A DNA stretch of 64,000 nt. It comes from Marinomonas mediterranea MMB-1. GTDB lineage: Bacteria > Pseudomonadota > Gammaproteobacteria > Pseudomonadales > Marinomonadaceae. Shown here in pieces: positions 1 to 7,690 of this stretch. Positions within the stretch are counted from its first letter, which is position 1; every line of letters begins with the position of its first letter. The stretch lies in NCBI RefSeq assembly GCF_000192865.1, contig NC_015276.1:2604001-2668000 (forward strand), given 5' to 3'. The notes below the pieces were generated by a model. It was not told the DNA's origin. It saw only the letters and a program-made list of their open reading frames with translations, and searched no databases. A program made the position numbers and the translations under genes.

Positions 1-215
1 CTAGATTCAAAAGCATTTATTTACATTCATCATAACAATATATACCATGCGCCTACTCGGATCTGATATGGAAATCATTTTTGCAGTAGTAATGCCTTTT
101 TTAGATTAAAACTTAACTTTTCTAAAAAGGCGGCTTTACTATGAATCATGCCGAATCAGAGCTCTAGTATAGTGATTTTTAAAGCATATAAGTTATTCAA
201 CAAGGAGATGTAAAT

Positions 216-869
216 ATGCGCGGTCAATTTAGAAGCGAAGTATTCGATCAAGAGAAACTATCCTCTTTTATTAAGCAGCTACACGAAGTAGGGATCACCT
301 GTGACGTAGAATGGAATCGTGGTCTAAGCAGAACAGTCAAGGAAAGAGCCAATGGCTTAAAGCTAAAGTATGACAACAAAACCTTTTTTAAGCAGCAGGG
401 AGTCCATGGTGATGTCATTGCCGAACACCTACCTCCCGAACAACGCGATATTTTCCTCACTAAAATCAAGAATGCCGGACTCTATAATGAGCCTGTTTTT
501 TTTCTTAGCGCTCTATTAAGTTTAGTATTTTTAGGTATATTGGTCGGCTTGGTTCTTCCAGAGTTCCTACGTCGTTCAGAAACACTAGCGATAACAATAG
601 TCTCTTTAATGGCGATCATGTTTATCGGGTATGCTCTTTTATATAGAGCTGCAGGGCCTAACGCGCTCGAAAATAGCCTAATACTACCAACATTACTTAC
701 TATCCCTGGTCTATTATGCTGTGCTCCGTCTAGCGTATTACTTACGCCGTTAGGAAGAACAATCCTTAAGCGCTCTTTATACTCTCAGATACATAATTTA
801 CCATCCGACATAGAAAATAGAACTCAATCTGACAGCGATGACTCATTGATAGCGTTTAAAAACAGCTAA
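216..869 (+). CDS. Hypothetical membrane protein, 217 aa
   Basis: I do not recognise this protein. Its first 90 residues are soluble and charged. Three hydrophobic stretches follow at about residues 94-116, 124-144 and 152-176, and the tail after residue 190 is polar, so it is probably an inner-membrane protein with a cytoplasmic N-domain. The start is supported by an AAGGAG Shine-Dalgarno sequence about 8 bases upstream. It stands alone, just before an IS110-family element whose left boundary lies close to its stop codon. A short repeated sequence (872-889) follows directly and recurs after the ATPase cassette at 9.88 kb. No function can be assigned. Confidence 0.6.
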   Translation: MRGQFRSEVFDQEKLSSFIKQLHEVGITCDVEWNRGLSRTVKERANGLKLKYDNKTFFKQQGVHGDVIAEHLPPEQRDIFLTKIKNAGLYNEPVFFLSALLSLVFLGILVGLVLPEFLRRSETLAITIVSLMAIMFIGYALLYRAAGPNALENSLILPTLLTIPGLLCCAPSSVLLTPLGRTILKRSLYSQIHNLPSDIENRTQSDSDDSLIAFKNS

Positions 870-871
870 TA

Positions 872-889
872 CTGAATTTAGTGAATTTA
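872..889. repeat. 18-bp repeat, copy 1 (also at 9880-9897)
   Basis: The sequence CTGAATTTAGTGAATTTA occurs here, two bases after the stop codon of the 217-aa gene, and again at 9880-9897, 38 bases after the stop codon of the second ATPase gene. It contains an internal direct repeat of TGAATTTA. The shared position just behind accessory genes may mark a boundary of transferred segments, but chance is not excluded. Confidence 0.4.
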
Positions 890-2098
890 GGGTCAGATGA
901 AGAATTGGAATCTATTTTCATCTTGTATCTTGATCAACAGCTACATTATGTTTGTACAAGCGTAATGTAGCTGGGTGAGTGAGGATGTTTTCATCTTGGG
1001 TGATTCAACCTGTGGGTCAGATTATTCCCTCACCTTCTTGTTTCTTACTGGACGGTATCTTAGGCATTCAAAGCCTGTATTCACAAGGTTAGTAAAACAT
1101 GAATCAATCCATCACCTCCACTCTCGGCATCGATATTTCAAAAAAGAAATTTGATGTAGCGCTCCATTTACCTTCTGGAAAATGGAAACATAAAGCGTTC
1201 ACAAATAACCGTGAAGGCTTCCAAAAACTTACTCATTGGCTAAACCAGCTTGATGTCGAACAGACACATGCTTGCATGGAAGCCACCAATGTTTATGGAA
1301 ATGCGTTAGCTGAGTACTTGTATGATCAAAACCATAAGGTTAGCGTCGTCAATCCAACTCGAATAAAAGGTTTTGCGCAAAGTGAGCTGCTGCGTATAAA
1401 GAATGATAAACAAGACGCTGCGCTCATCGCTCGGTTCTGTGAATCACTTTTACCCGATCTTTGGCAGCCGGAACCCCTTAGTACTCGGCAGCTAAAAGCG
1501 ATGGTTAGACGGCTCGATATGCTGATTGATATGAGGCAACAAGAAGTCAATCGACTCGACGTCTCTGATGAGGTTGTGCAAGGCGATATTCACCAGCATA
1601 TTAAAGAGCTAGAACAACGCATCAACAACATACGTGGGGAGATTGAAGACCATATTAATCTTGATCCAGATTTGAAGAGAAAGAAAAAACTCTTGCTCTC
1701 AATTCCAGGTATTGGTGCGAAGACAATGGCAACGGTGTTATCTTATTTTTCGGCTATTCACAAGTTTGCCAGTGCTAAGAAGTTAGCCTCATTTTGTGGG
1801 GTTGCACCTCGTGAGTACCAATCGGGAACCTCAATAAAAGGTCGGGGGCCGATGTCAAAGATAGGTTCAGCACATTTACGAAAATCGCTTTTTCTTCCAG
1901 CAATGGTGGCACTAAAATATAATCCAGCCCTTAAAGGACTGAAAGAGCGACTCAGTAAGAAAGGCAAAACCAAAATGGTGATCATCGGCGCAGCGATGCG
2001 TAAGCTAATTCATATCATCTATGGCGTACTTAAAAGCAATGAACCTTTTGACAAAAATAAAGTGTTCAATGCTTGAAATTCAAGACGGTATCTGACCC
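890..2098 (+). mobile_element. IS110-family insertion sequence (ends approximate)
   Basis: The element contains one intact DEDD-type transposase gene and long non-coding flanks, as is normal for IS110. I place the ends tentatively at GGGTCAGAT (890-898) and its inverted copy ATCTGACCC (2090-2098). An 11-bp inverted pair, GAATTTAGGGT (883-893) and ACCCTAAATTC (2110-2120), lies just outside. Classic IS110 elements usually lack terminal inverted repeats, so these matches may belong to the target or to flanking sequence. The roughly 200-bp leader before the transposase is where IS110-group elements encode the bridge RNA. A 10-bp direct repeat, GACGGTATCT, occurs at 1051-1060 and 2084-2093. Confidence 0.55.
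1099..2076 (+). CDS. IS110-family transposase (DEDD recombinase)
   Basis: This 325-aa protein has the typical length of IS110-family transposases. The N-terminal RuvC-like DEDD domain starts with GIDISKKKFDVAL at residues 10-22 (first catalytic Asp in GIDIS), and a Glu follows in the CMEATNVYG segment near residue 60. The C-terminal Transposase_20 domain is recognisable from SIPGIGAKTMATVL at about 203-216 and FCGVAPREYQSGTS near 235-248, which carries the conserved serine-containing region. The frame is intact, so the element may still be active. It would excise and insert without a classical target duplication, guided by a bridge RNA from the non-coding end. No accessory gene is carried. 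Confidence 0.9.
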   Translation: MNQSITSTLGIDISKKKFDVALHLPSGKWKHKAFTNNREGFQKLTHWLNQLDVEQTHACMEATNVYGNALAEYLYDQNHKVSVVNPTRIKGFAQSELLRIKNDKQDAALIARFCESLLPDLWQPEPLSTRQLKAMVRRLDMLIDMRQQEVNRLDVSDEVVQGDIHQHIKELEQRINNIRGEIEDHINLDPDLKRKKKLLLSIPGIGAKTMATVLSYFSAIHKFASAKKLASFCGVAPREYQSGTSIKGRGPMSKIGSAHLRKSLFLPAMVALKYNPALKGLKERLSKKGKTKMVIIGAAMRKLIHIIYGVLKSNEPFDKNKVFNA

Positions 2099-2130
2099 TG
2101 ACGTATCTAACCCTAAATTCAAAATGATAT

Positions 2131-2949
2131 TCATGCGTTTGCCTTTTCGACGGAACTAAGTGATGTCCGAGCACTTTGACTTTCTATATCATTTTCAGGC
2201 GCAGGGAATATTCTTTTTGCATCGGAAACTATATGTTCTAGATCTGATTTTACATCTTTAAAATATCCACGATCCGAACTGGTTGCGTCATATATATAAA
2301 CAGGAATATTCAAACGTTTAGAAGATATTTGATATGGAGTTATTACGAGCTTCCTTTCGGTTAGATATATTGAATGAGTTGGGTATGTTTCCATTGCGTA
2401 TATTTCCAATCTTCCTTTTTTTTTACTTTCTTCATATATCTTAATCAGCTCAGTTCTTGCTGTGTCCAGCTTACTTACAAACTCATCGTGCCGATAACCA
2501 GTTTTAATCACAAGAGCATGGACAAATGGGTTATTTCCATCTAGATGTATAAATCTCGTAGTTGTATCTCTATTGAATCTCTCCCTCAGGTCATTTGCAT
2601 TTATAGTTACCCATTTATGCCCATCATTCACTACAACTGTCAACTCTTTTGAATCAGTAATCAGGTGAGAGTAATTGAAGTCATTAGACTTAACATGGTA
2701 TTCAAGAAGCCCTGAGTCCTCTATAGACTCATGAATCCGTAACAGTTTTTTCAATTCTTTATAATGCTCGTCATCAATATATTTTTTATATAGAACACCT
2801 AACACTCCTCCCATAAACAAAGTGCTTGAAATTGCATTTAGGTAACTATTGGCCCAATGCTCATTTCCTAGAGATTGCTGTATTACAATCAACACCAACC
2901 CTGCAACGACAAGCCCAGTCAGAACGAAGTATTGCTTAGTGTTTACCAT
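2131..2949 (-). CDS. Two-TM protein with C-terminal soluble domain, unknown function
   Basis: This 272-aa protein has two N-terminal membrane helices at about residues 7-24 and 37-56 with a short loop, then a soluble domain from residue 75 on. The soluble part includes a stretch around residues 88-160 that resembles PLD-like sensor/effector domains found in prokaryotic conflict systems (a strand ending ELTVVVNDGHKWV, then an NPFVHALVIKTG segment), but I see no HKD catalytic motif. That resemblance is inference. The start has a good AAAGGAAG ribosome site. It lies between an IS110 element and a decayed gene, in a plainly accessory stretch, with no partner gene in the same direction. Confidence 0.6.
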   Translation of the reverse strand: MVNTKQYFVLTGLVVAGLVLIVIQQSLGNEHWANSYLNAISSTLFMGGVLGVLYKKYIDDEHYKELKKLLRIHESIEDSGLLEYHVKSNDFNYSHLITDSKELTVVVNDGHKWVTINANDLRERFNRDTTTRFIHLDGNNPFVHALVIKTGYRHDEFVSKLDTARTELIKIYEESKKKGRLEIYAMETYPTHSIYLTERKLVITPYQISSKRLNIPVYIYDATSSDRGYFKDVKSDLEHIVSDAKRIFPAPENDIESQSARTSLSSVEKANA

Positions 2950-3021
2950 AAACTTCCTTTACGTACATTTAGACATAACAATTAAGCGTCATACACTGGA
3001 ACAGCCACATTTAACGCTTCT

Positions 3022-3060
3022 CTAGCAGCCGCATTTATATAGGAAGTTTACTTTTTTCAT
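3022..3060 (-). other. Possible 12-codon leader ORF or frameshifted small gene
   Basis: A strong Shine-Dalgarno sequence (AGGGAGGT) precedes an ATG that opens a 12-codon frame ending at 3022, 73 bases before the start of the two-TM gene on the same strand. In another frame the same DNA reads on as an alanine-rich peptide (AAAREALNVAVPVYDA) to a stop near 2982. It could be a small gene broken by one frameshift or a leader peptide. No terminator-like structure follows, so attenuation is not supported. Confidence 0.2.
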
Positions 3061-3287
3061 GGTGAGACCTCCCTGTTTCTTTGCGGTACGTTTTCGAGTG
3101 ACCTTACCACTATAGCAGAGCAGAAAAACTCTTTTTTGAACTTTTCTGCTCATTTATCACTCTATTTTTAACGTGATCATAAAGAATTAGCAAGCTTTCA
3201 GTTGATTAAAATTCGCTCTAATCAAGTTTTTTGCTTCCCTATAAATAAGAAGACCGCCAATGTTTTCGGCATATCAGGTGTCACTTG

Positions 3288-3790
3288 TCATAATGGTCTC
3301 CTTTTATCACAACACCTGCTTACATATAGAAAATCGGCAACTTTGTGACCTTCAACTGTCTCTACCAGCTTACCGCGACAGTAGGAAAGCAATCCAGTTT
3401 TTGTTCCTTGTTCGCCGATAACGACGATGTTAGGAATTTTAAGTTCAAAGCTGCGTTTTATATTTTCGATCCACTGAGTGATCTCCAAATTCACATAGTA
3501 CGTTGATACCTTGTTGTTATAAGTTCGCTCGGGTTATGTTCACGTAGTTCAAGACGGAATCATTGACTGTCGCCAAGACCACAGGCTGAGGATGTATCCA
3601 TTCTAGCAATACACCTTGTGATGCTTCGAGCAATATACCGATCCAACGTTCTACCAAGCCGTAAAAGGCCTAGGCCTAATGCAAGATGATCGGTTGCTCA
3701 GACCCACCTTGATCATTCGTAAATTCTAGGTAAAAGCGCTTAGGCAAGTTGAAATCCAGCTGTACCGTGCCCTTAAATTCATAAATTTAA
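3288..3790 (-). pseudogene. Threonyl-tRNA-synthetase-like gene, decayed 3' part
   Basis: Reading the minus strand gives GTVQLDFNLPKRF near 3770-3730, the class II motif region shared by all ThrS (GTIQLDFNLPxRF). After two in-frame stops comes LVERWIGILLE (ThrS SLERFIGILIE) and then QPVVLATVNDS (ThrS APVQVVVMNIT). The last 68 codons (3494-3288) match the ThrS anticodon-binding domain, with IPNIVVIGEQ in place of VPYMLVCGDKE. The upstream catalytic core is missing or unreadable before about 3790. Stops and a frame change show that it is dead. A divergent sequence and an accessory position suggest a second, resistance-type or conflict-type ThrS paralog rather than the housekeeping gene. Confidence 0.65.
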
Positions 3791-3872
3791 ACGCATCCGA
3801 CATAGAATGAAGACAGCAGACTCTACAAATCACTCGCTCCTCTATGCCCTATTTATTTACCTGGCAAGAAAG

Positions 3873-4370
3873 CTATAAAAACTTTTCAATTAGAACTTCA
3901 TCGACGTATTCGCCACGAACCTTTGCATGTTTTTTTGCAGTGCCTACAACCTCAAAACCTTGCCTAACATAAGCTGCCAAAGCACGCTCATTATCGCTGC
4001 GAACATACGCAAATAGTTTCTCATAGCCCTTTTGCTTTGCGACCTCAAACGTCGATTCAAAAAGCTGTTTGGAAACACCTTGTCCACGGGCACTTTCACA
4101 AACAAACGTACCGATAATACCGACATGATCAAACGCTTTTGTATATTGTGCAAAAGGCTCAATGTTTTGGAATCCAATAACCGTATTTTCTTCAGACAGC
4201 GCTACGGTAAACACGCCGCGCTCTGGGAAGTCAGCAATGAATTCTTTTTCCTCTTCGGCGGTAAAGGTTGTATCTAAAACCGTAAACAAACCTTCAACAA
4301 TGATCGGGTTGAGAACATTAGTGATGCCTTCGGCATCTTCTAAGGTGACTTTGCGTACTACCAATTCCAT
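3873..4370 (-). CDS. GNAT-family N-acetyltransferase
   Basis: This 165-aa protein is the size of a single GNAT domain. It begins with the beta-1 segment LVVRKVTLEDAEGI and carries the acetyl-CoA-binding loop RGQGVSKQLFE near residues 95-105 (Q/RxxGxG/A pattern). It ends with FAYVRSDNERALAAYVRQGFEVVGTAKKHAKVRGEYVD-type features of the phosphinothricin/amino-acid acetyltransferase branch, here split over about residues 120-160. It would transfer an acetyl group from acetyl-CoA to a small amine or amino acid; the substrate is unknown. The ATG is preceded by AGGAG. The gene stands alone, followed by the decayed ThrS-like fragment. Confidence 0.8.
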   Translation of the reverse strand: MELVVRKVTLEDAEGITNVLNPIIVEGLFTVLDTTFTAEEEKEFIADFPERGVFTVALSEENTVIGFQNIEPFAQYTKAFDHVGIIGTFVCESARGQGVSKQLFESTFEVAKQKGYEKLFAYVRSDNERALAAYVRQGFEVVGTAKKHAKVRGEYVDEVLIEKFL

Positions 4371-4581
4371 GCGGCTAAGCTCCTACTCCTATATAGTTAG
4401 CGCTGCTTTTACATGAATGCGAAATTATCTGCAACGGGTACGGCAAAAACTAAAACCAACAACATACTTAGGCATACAGTTCGCAATCCCGACCTTTGCT
4501 ACGCCATTTGCTTATTTACATGCATATCTGAATTCACCCTTCTTGCAACGCCTATGTTTTTAGAAAGTCAGCCGCAACAGA

Positions 4582-5247
4582 TCAAACACTCGAAAGTTTA
4601 TCGACTACCGTTGCCATATCCTTTTTGGCTTTCATCAGCGAGGCTTCGTATCGATCATCGGCGAACTCTTGATATTCAGAACGCACTTCATAGAAATCTG
4701 TGGCCCCAAGGTATTTGCTAAGCAGTTGAATATGACCAGTGAGGTAGTTAAGGTGTGCTCGTTCTTCCCCTTCGCTAAAGCCAAATTCCCCGCACGATGA
4801 AAGAAGAACAACGATTTTTCCCGACAAGATAGGTTCAATAGGATAATCGCCTCTCGACAGATCAAACGAGAATGTTTTGTTCACTCGCATTATTTGGTCA
4901 AACCAGGCTTTCAAGGCGGCAGGCATTCCATAGTTATACATAGGGGAAGTAATTACGATGAGATCGGCCTGCTGAACTTCCTGAAAGTACGTATTGGACT
5001 CGCTTAATTCCGTCGTTTGCTCGGTCGTTCGCTTTTGCTCTTCTGTGAATGCCGCTGCTAACCACGCTTCAGTGATAAACGATGGTGGTTCAAGTGCAAG
5101 ATCCCTATTAACCACATTACATGCATTATTTTTATTCATCCATAAACGACTAAATTCTTCACCAAGTTGACGAGTAATGGAACGGTAACCTTCAACTTGA
5201 TGATGAAGCTTGCGAACACTGACGTCGACTTTTAACAGATTATTCAT
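4582..5247 (-). CDS. FMN-dependent NADH-azoreductase / quinone reductase family
   Basis: The protein has the flavodoxin-like fold of AzoR-type reductases: N-terminal LLKVDVSVRK, then DLIVITSPMYNYGMPAALKAWFDQIMR near residues 95-125 (the flavin-contact PMYNYGMPAALK motif, given here in parts), and an SSCGEF turn near 155. It should reduce quinones or azo compounds with NAD(P)H in the cytoplasm. I chose the ATG at 5247 because AGAGG lies 6 bases upstream; the frame is open 15 codons further without a ribosome site. It is divergent from a LysR-family regulator gene 103 bp away, which probably controls it. Confidence 0.8.
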   Translation of the reverse strand: MNNLLKVDVSVRKLHHQVEGYRSITRQLGEEFSRLWMNKNNACNVVNRDLALEPPSFITEAWLAAAFTEEQKRTTEQTTELSESNTYFQEVQQADLIVITSPMYNYGMPAALKAWFDQIMRVNKTFSFDLSRGDYPIEPILSGKIVVLLSSCGEFGFSEGEERAHLNYLTGHIQLLSKYLGATDFYEVRSEYQEFADDRYEASLMKAKKDMATVVDKLSSV

Positions 5248-5350
5248 AGATGGCCTCTTTAATTTGGGGTGTTTTGAGGCTTTAGTGTTCATCGGATAGT
5301 ATTTTCTGACAAAAGGTATTATTTTTACACCTACAAAATTAAATTCATCT

Positions 5351-6295
5351 ATGTCAGTTCAGGCATATATACACGTCAATAAAATCATCGAGAACAGTGT
5401 GTTTGCAAAGCTTCCATCGTTAACCAGTATTAGATCCTTCGAAACCGCAGCGAGGTTATGCAGTTTCAAAGACGCTGCGAATGAGTTGAATGTCTCGTCT
5501 ACGGCGGTGTCGCATCAAATCCGCAATCTTGAAAAAGAGTTGGGAGTAATCTTGTTTGAACGAAGAACGCGCGAGGTGCTACTAACCGATGAAGGCCGCG
5601 CGTTGTTTCAATCTACACACAAGTTAATGAAGGGACTTAAAGCAACCATTGATGAATTAAAAGACGCGCCTACGACGCTTACGATCGGAACGACCAATGC
5701 ATTTGCAGCGATGTGGTTGGTGCCAAACCTGGCGAACTTTACAGCATTGCATCCCAATATAGATGTCAGAATAAAAGCCGATGATCAGCTCGTCGATTTA
5801 GAACAAAGCAGACACATCGATGTTGCGATACGGTCGGGACACTATACAAAGCAGGATAACGAACACGGTGATCATCATGTTCTATTGCACCAAGAAAAAC
5901 TAAAAGCCTACGCAACGCCGAGATTCTGGCAGCAATATCAAGCTAGCACGCATGACATCGAGATTTACTACACCCAATGGAAGAATCCGCACCTTAGTCA
6001 GTCTAATGTGGCGCAAGCTGTTTCAAATCTTGGGATAAAGAACGCAACACTGCACTCGTTCGAGGATGAAAACCAAACCATTCAAGCGGCGCTTTCGGGT
6101 AACGGTGTCTCGGTTGTCAGTGAGTTGCTTGCCACTAAACCGGTTTCGGCTACGTGGCTAGAAGAAGCACCGAGGGAACTATCGATTTGCTTGAAGGGTC
6201 TTGATCACTATTGCGTGATTCCAAGTTGGAACATCAATAAAGACGCGGCGGTGCTTTTTAGAGACTGGCTTACACTCTTGTTGAAAACTGGCTAA
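5351..6295 (+). CDS. LysR-family transcriptional regulator
   Basis: The N-terminal winged helix-turn-helix is clear at about residues 20-80 (SIRSFETAARLCSFKDAA, STAVSHQIRNLEKELG), of the GcvA-like type, followed by a substrate-binding domain from about residue 105 with TLTIGTTNAFAAMWLVPNL. Family members start about 15 residues later than the first ATG, so the GTG at 5399 or a nearby codon is a possible alternative start. The gene is divergent from the azoreductase-like gene and probably responds to a quinone or aromatic compound. Its stop codon lies 36 bp before the partial fosA repeat that bounds the ATPase cassette. Confidence 0.85.
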   Translation: MSVQAYIHVNKIIENSVFAKLPSLTSIRSFETAARLCSFKDAANELNVSSTAVSHQIRNLEKELGVILFERRTREVLLTDEGRALFQSTHKLMKGLKATIDELKDAPTTLTIGTTNAFAAMWLVPNLANFTALHPNIDVRIKADDQLVDLEQSRHIDVAIRSGHYTKQDNEHGDHHVLLHQEKLKAYATPRFWQQYQASTHDIEIYYTQWKNPHLSQSNVAQAVSNLGIKNATLHSFEDENQTIQAALSGNGVSVVSELLATKPVSATWLEEAPRELSICLKGLDHYCVIPSWNINKDAAVLFRDWLTLLLKTG

Positions 6296-6330
6296 ATCTC
6301 TCTTTAACAACACGCTCGAGACGTACTGCA

Positions 6331-6408
6331 TCACAACCACTCCAATCCCGAGTAAGGCGTTTCTTTGAGGCTTTCTAACCGACTCATGAGGTTACCGGAA
6401 TGGATCTC
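6331..6408. repeat. 78-bp direct repeat, distal copy of the fosA 3' end
   Basis: These 78 bases match 9956-10033, the last 26 codons of fosA including its stop codon, at 75 of 78 positions. Similarity starts exactly at the stop codon and ends at 6408. Read on the minus strand this copy still has an open frame ending in PYSGLEWL and a stop, with two amino-acid changes from the intact fosA (PYSGLVWL). The two copies enclose 3,547 bp that contain only the two ATPase genes. This is the pattern left by site-specific integration at the 3' end of a gene, with the incoming element restoring the coding sequence. Confidence 0.85.
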
Positions 6409-6413
6409 GAGGG

Positions 6414-6439
6414 ATTTAACTAATTTTTTATAGTTAAAT
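6414..6439. promoter_or_regulatory. 9-bp inverted repeat, candidate operator
   Basis: ATTTAACTA (6414-6422) and TAGTTAAAT (6431-6439) form a perfect inverted repeat with an 8-base spacer, directly upstream of a TTGACA -35-like box at 6443-6448. The position fits an operator for the ATPase gene pair. It lies just inside the cassette boundary. An RNA hairpin is the other possibility. Confidence 0.4.
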
Positions 6440-6442
6440 AAT

Positions 6443-6471
6443 TTGACAATATTTTTATTGCCATCTAACCT
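6443..6471 (+). promoter_or_regulatory. Candidate promoter of the ATPase cassette
   Basis: A consensus TTGACA (6443-6448) is followed after 17 bases by TAACCT (6466-6471), a weak -10. The first ATPase gene starts 37 bases later behind a GGAGG-type ribosome site (ATGGAGGTTACATG). Confidence 0.35.
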
Positions 6472-6508
6472 AACAAAATATTCATAGTCAAATCAACATG
6501 GAGGTTAC

Positions 6509-7690
6509 ATGTCAGGACAGGTTGTATTCGGAGAAAAGTACTTTGAACGTCGCAAGGATGAGCAAAAGGTCTGGCGATACTTAGACAGGGGCGCTCATAT
6601 CATTTTGCTTGCGCCAAGGCGATCAGGCAAAACATCCCTGCTTAGGCATTTAGAGCAAAACCCTAACAATGATTACATTTTTTTATATACCATGGTTCAG
6701 TCCTGCACGACAGAACAGGAATTCTACAAGCAAATATTTGATCAATTGTACGATACCGATTTTATAAAAAACCTAGAAAGAGCCAACCAAAAGGGCAAAG
6801 ATTTTCTGAGCAAAGTATTAAACAGCATTGATAGCATTAACATTGCAGGTTCAGGGGTCAAGTTAACCGACAAAAACCGCCATATAACCTATCAAGACTT
6901 GGCAACGGTTATTCGTAAGCTTCAATTGGATAAAAAATTAGTCATCGTGTTTGATGAGTACCCAGATCTTATAGAGTCCATTTACGAAAAAGACGGTATA
7001 ACAGCGGTCAAAAAATTCATGAAAAATACCCGTACCTTGTGTCAGGATACGTCACTCAACGACATGGTACAGTTCATCTTCACTGGCTCTATTGGTTTAG
7101 ATTCATTAGCCAATAGACTAGAAGTCTCCAACCTTATTAATGATCAGCAGAAATTAAGTATATCCACTCTAAATGAAACGGATGGTGTGGCCTTTATTCG
7201 CTTCCTAACCACTAAAAACAACAGCACATTGCAAATCGAATCTGACATTGCCGCTTATATGCTTAACAAAGTGCAATGGTTAATGCCTTACTATATTGAG
7301 ATTTTGTGGGAAAGCCTCGAAGACCATTGTTTCGATATTGAGAAAACGACGCCCACAACGGACGATGTAGACATGGCTTATACTGCCTTGTTTGAGCAAA
7401 CTTACCGGTCCAACTTTAACCATTGGGTTGAACGTCTTAAACGCCTTGAAACATCAGAAAGAGCATTGGCGAAAGCGTTTTTAAACTTGCTCGCCAGATC
7501 AGAAGAAGCCTCATATAACGATTATTTTAACCTTAGCCAACAAGAAAAATACCAAGATACCCAACATGGCTACGTCATCGATTGCTTAGAGCACGACGGC
7601 TACATTTTTGAGACATCACCAAAAACCTATCGCTTTACCTCACCCATTTTAAAAGACTGGTGGAACAGACATGCCAACCGTGCCTTATAA
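6509..7690 (+). CDS. P-loop ATPase, archaeal-ATPase/AAA-like (cassette gene 1)
   Basis: The 393-aa protein has a Walker A motif APRRSGKTS at residues 35-43 and a Walker B KLVIVFDEYPDL at about 143-154. After a helical region it ends in a probable winged-helix domain with the signature YRFTSPILKDWWNRH near the C-terminus, typical of ATPase_2/AAA_14-like STAND-type NTPases. No nuclease, protease or membrane domain is visible. The start has GGAGG at the usual distance. The next ATPase gene starts 20 bases before this one ends, so the two are translationally coupled and probably act as a pair. The genes lie between two copies of the fosA 3' end, which marks them as a mobile, probably defence-like, cassette. 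Function is not known. Confidence 0.75.
   Translation: MSGQVVFGEKYFERRKDEQKVWRYLDRGAHIILLAPRRSGKTSLLRHLEQNPNNDYIFLYTMVQSCTTEQEFYKQIFDQLYDTDFIKNLERANQKGKDFLSKVLNSIDSINIAGSGVKLTDKNRHITYQDLATVIRKLQLDKKLVIVFDEYPDLIESIYEKDGITAVKKFMKNTRTLCQDTSLNDMVQFIFTGSIGLDSLANRLEVSNLINDQQKLSISTLNETDGVAFIRFLTTKNNSTLQIESDIAAYMLNKVQWLMPYYIEILWESLEDHCFDIEKTTPTTDDVDMAYTALFEQTYRSNFNHWVERLKRLETSERALAKAFLNLLARSEEASYNDYFNLSQQEKYQDTQHGYVIDCLEHDGYIFETSPKTYRFTSPILKDWWNRHANRAL

Noticed and set aside
3118..3151. 10-bp inverted repeat GAGCAGAAAA / TTTTCTGCTC
   Set aside because: A real stem, but no T-run on either strand and no clear gene end to serve, so not called as terminator.
5351..6408. Idea that the distal 78-bp copy is a second, truncated fosA pseudogene from tandem duplication
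   Set aside because: Similarity stops after 26 codons at 6408 and begins exactly at the stop codon, which fits an attachment-site duplication better; duplication plus deletion is not fully excluded.
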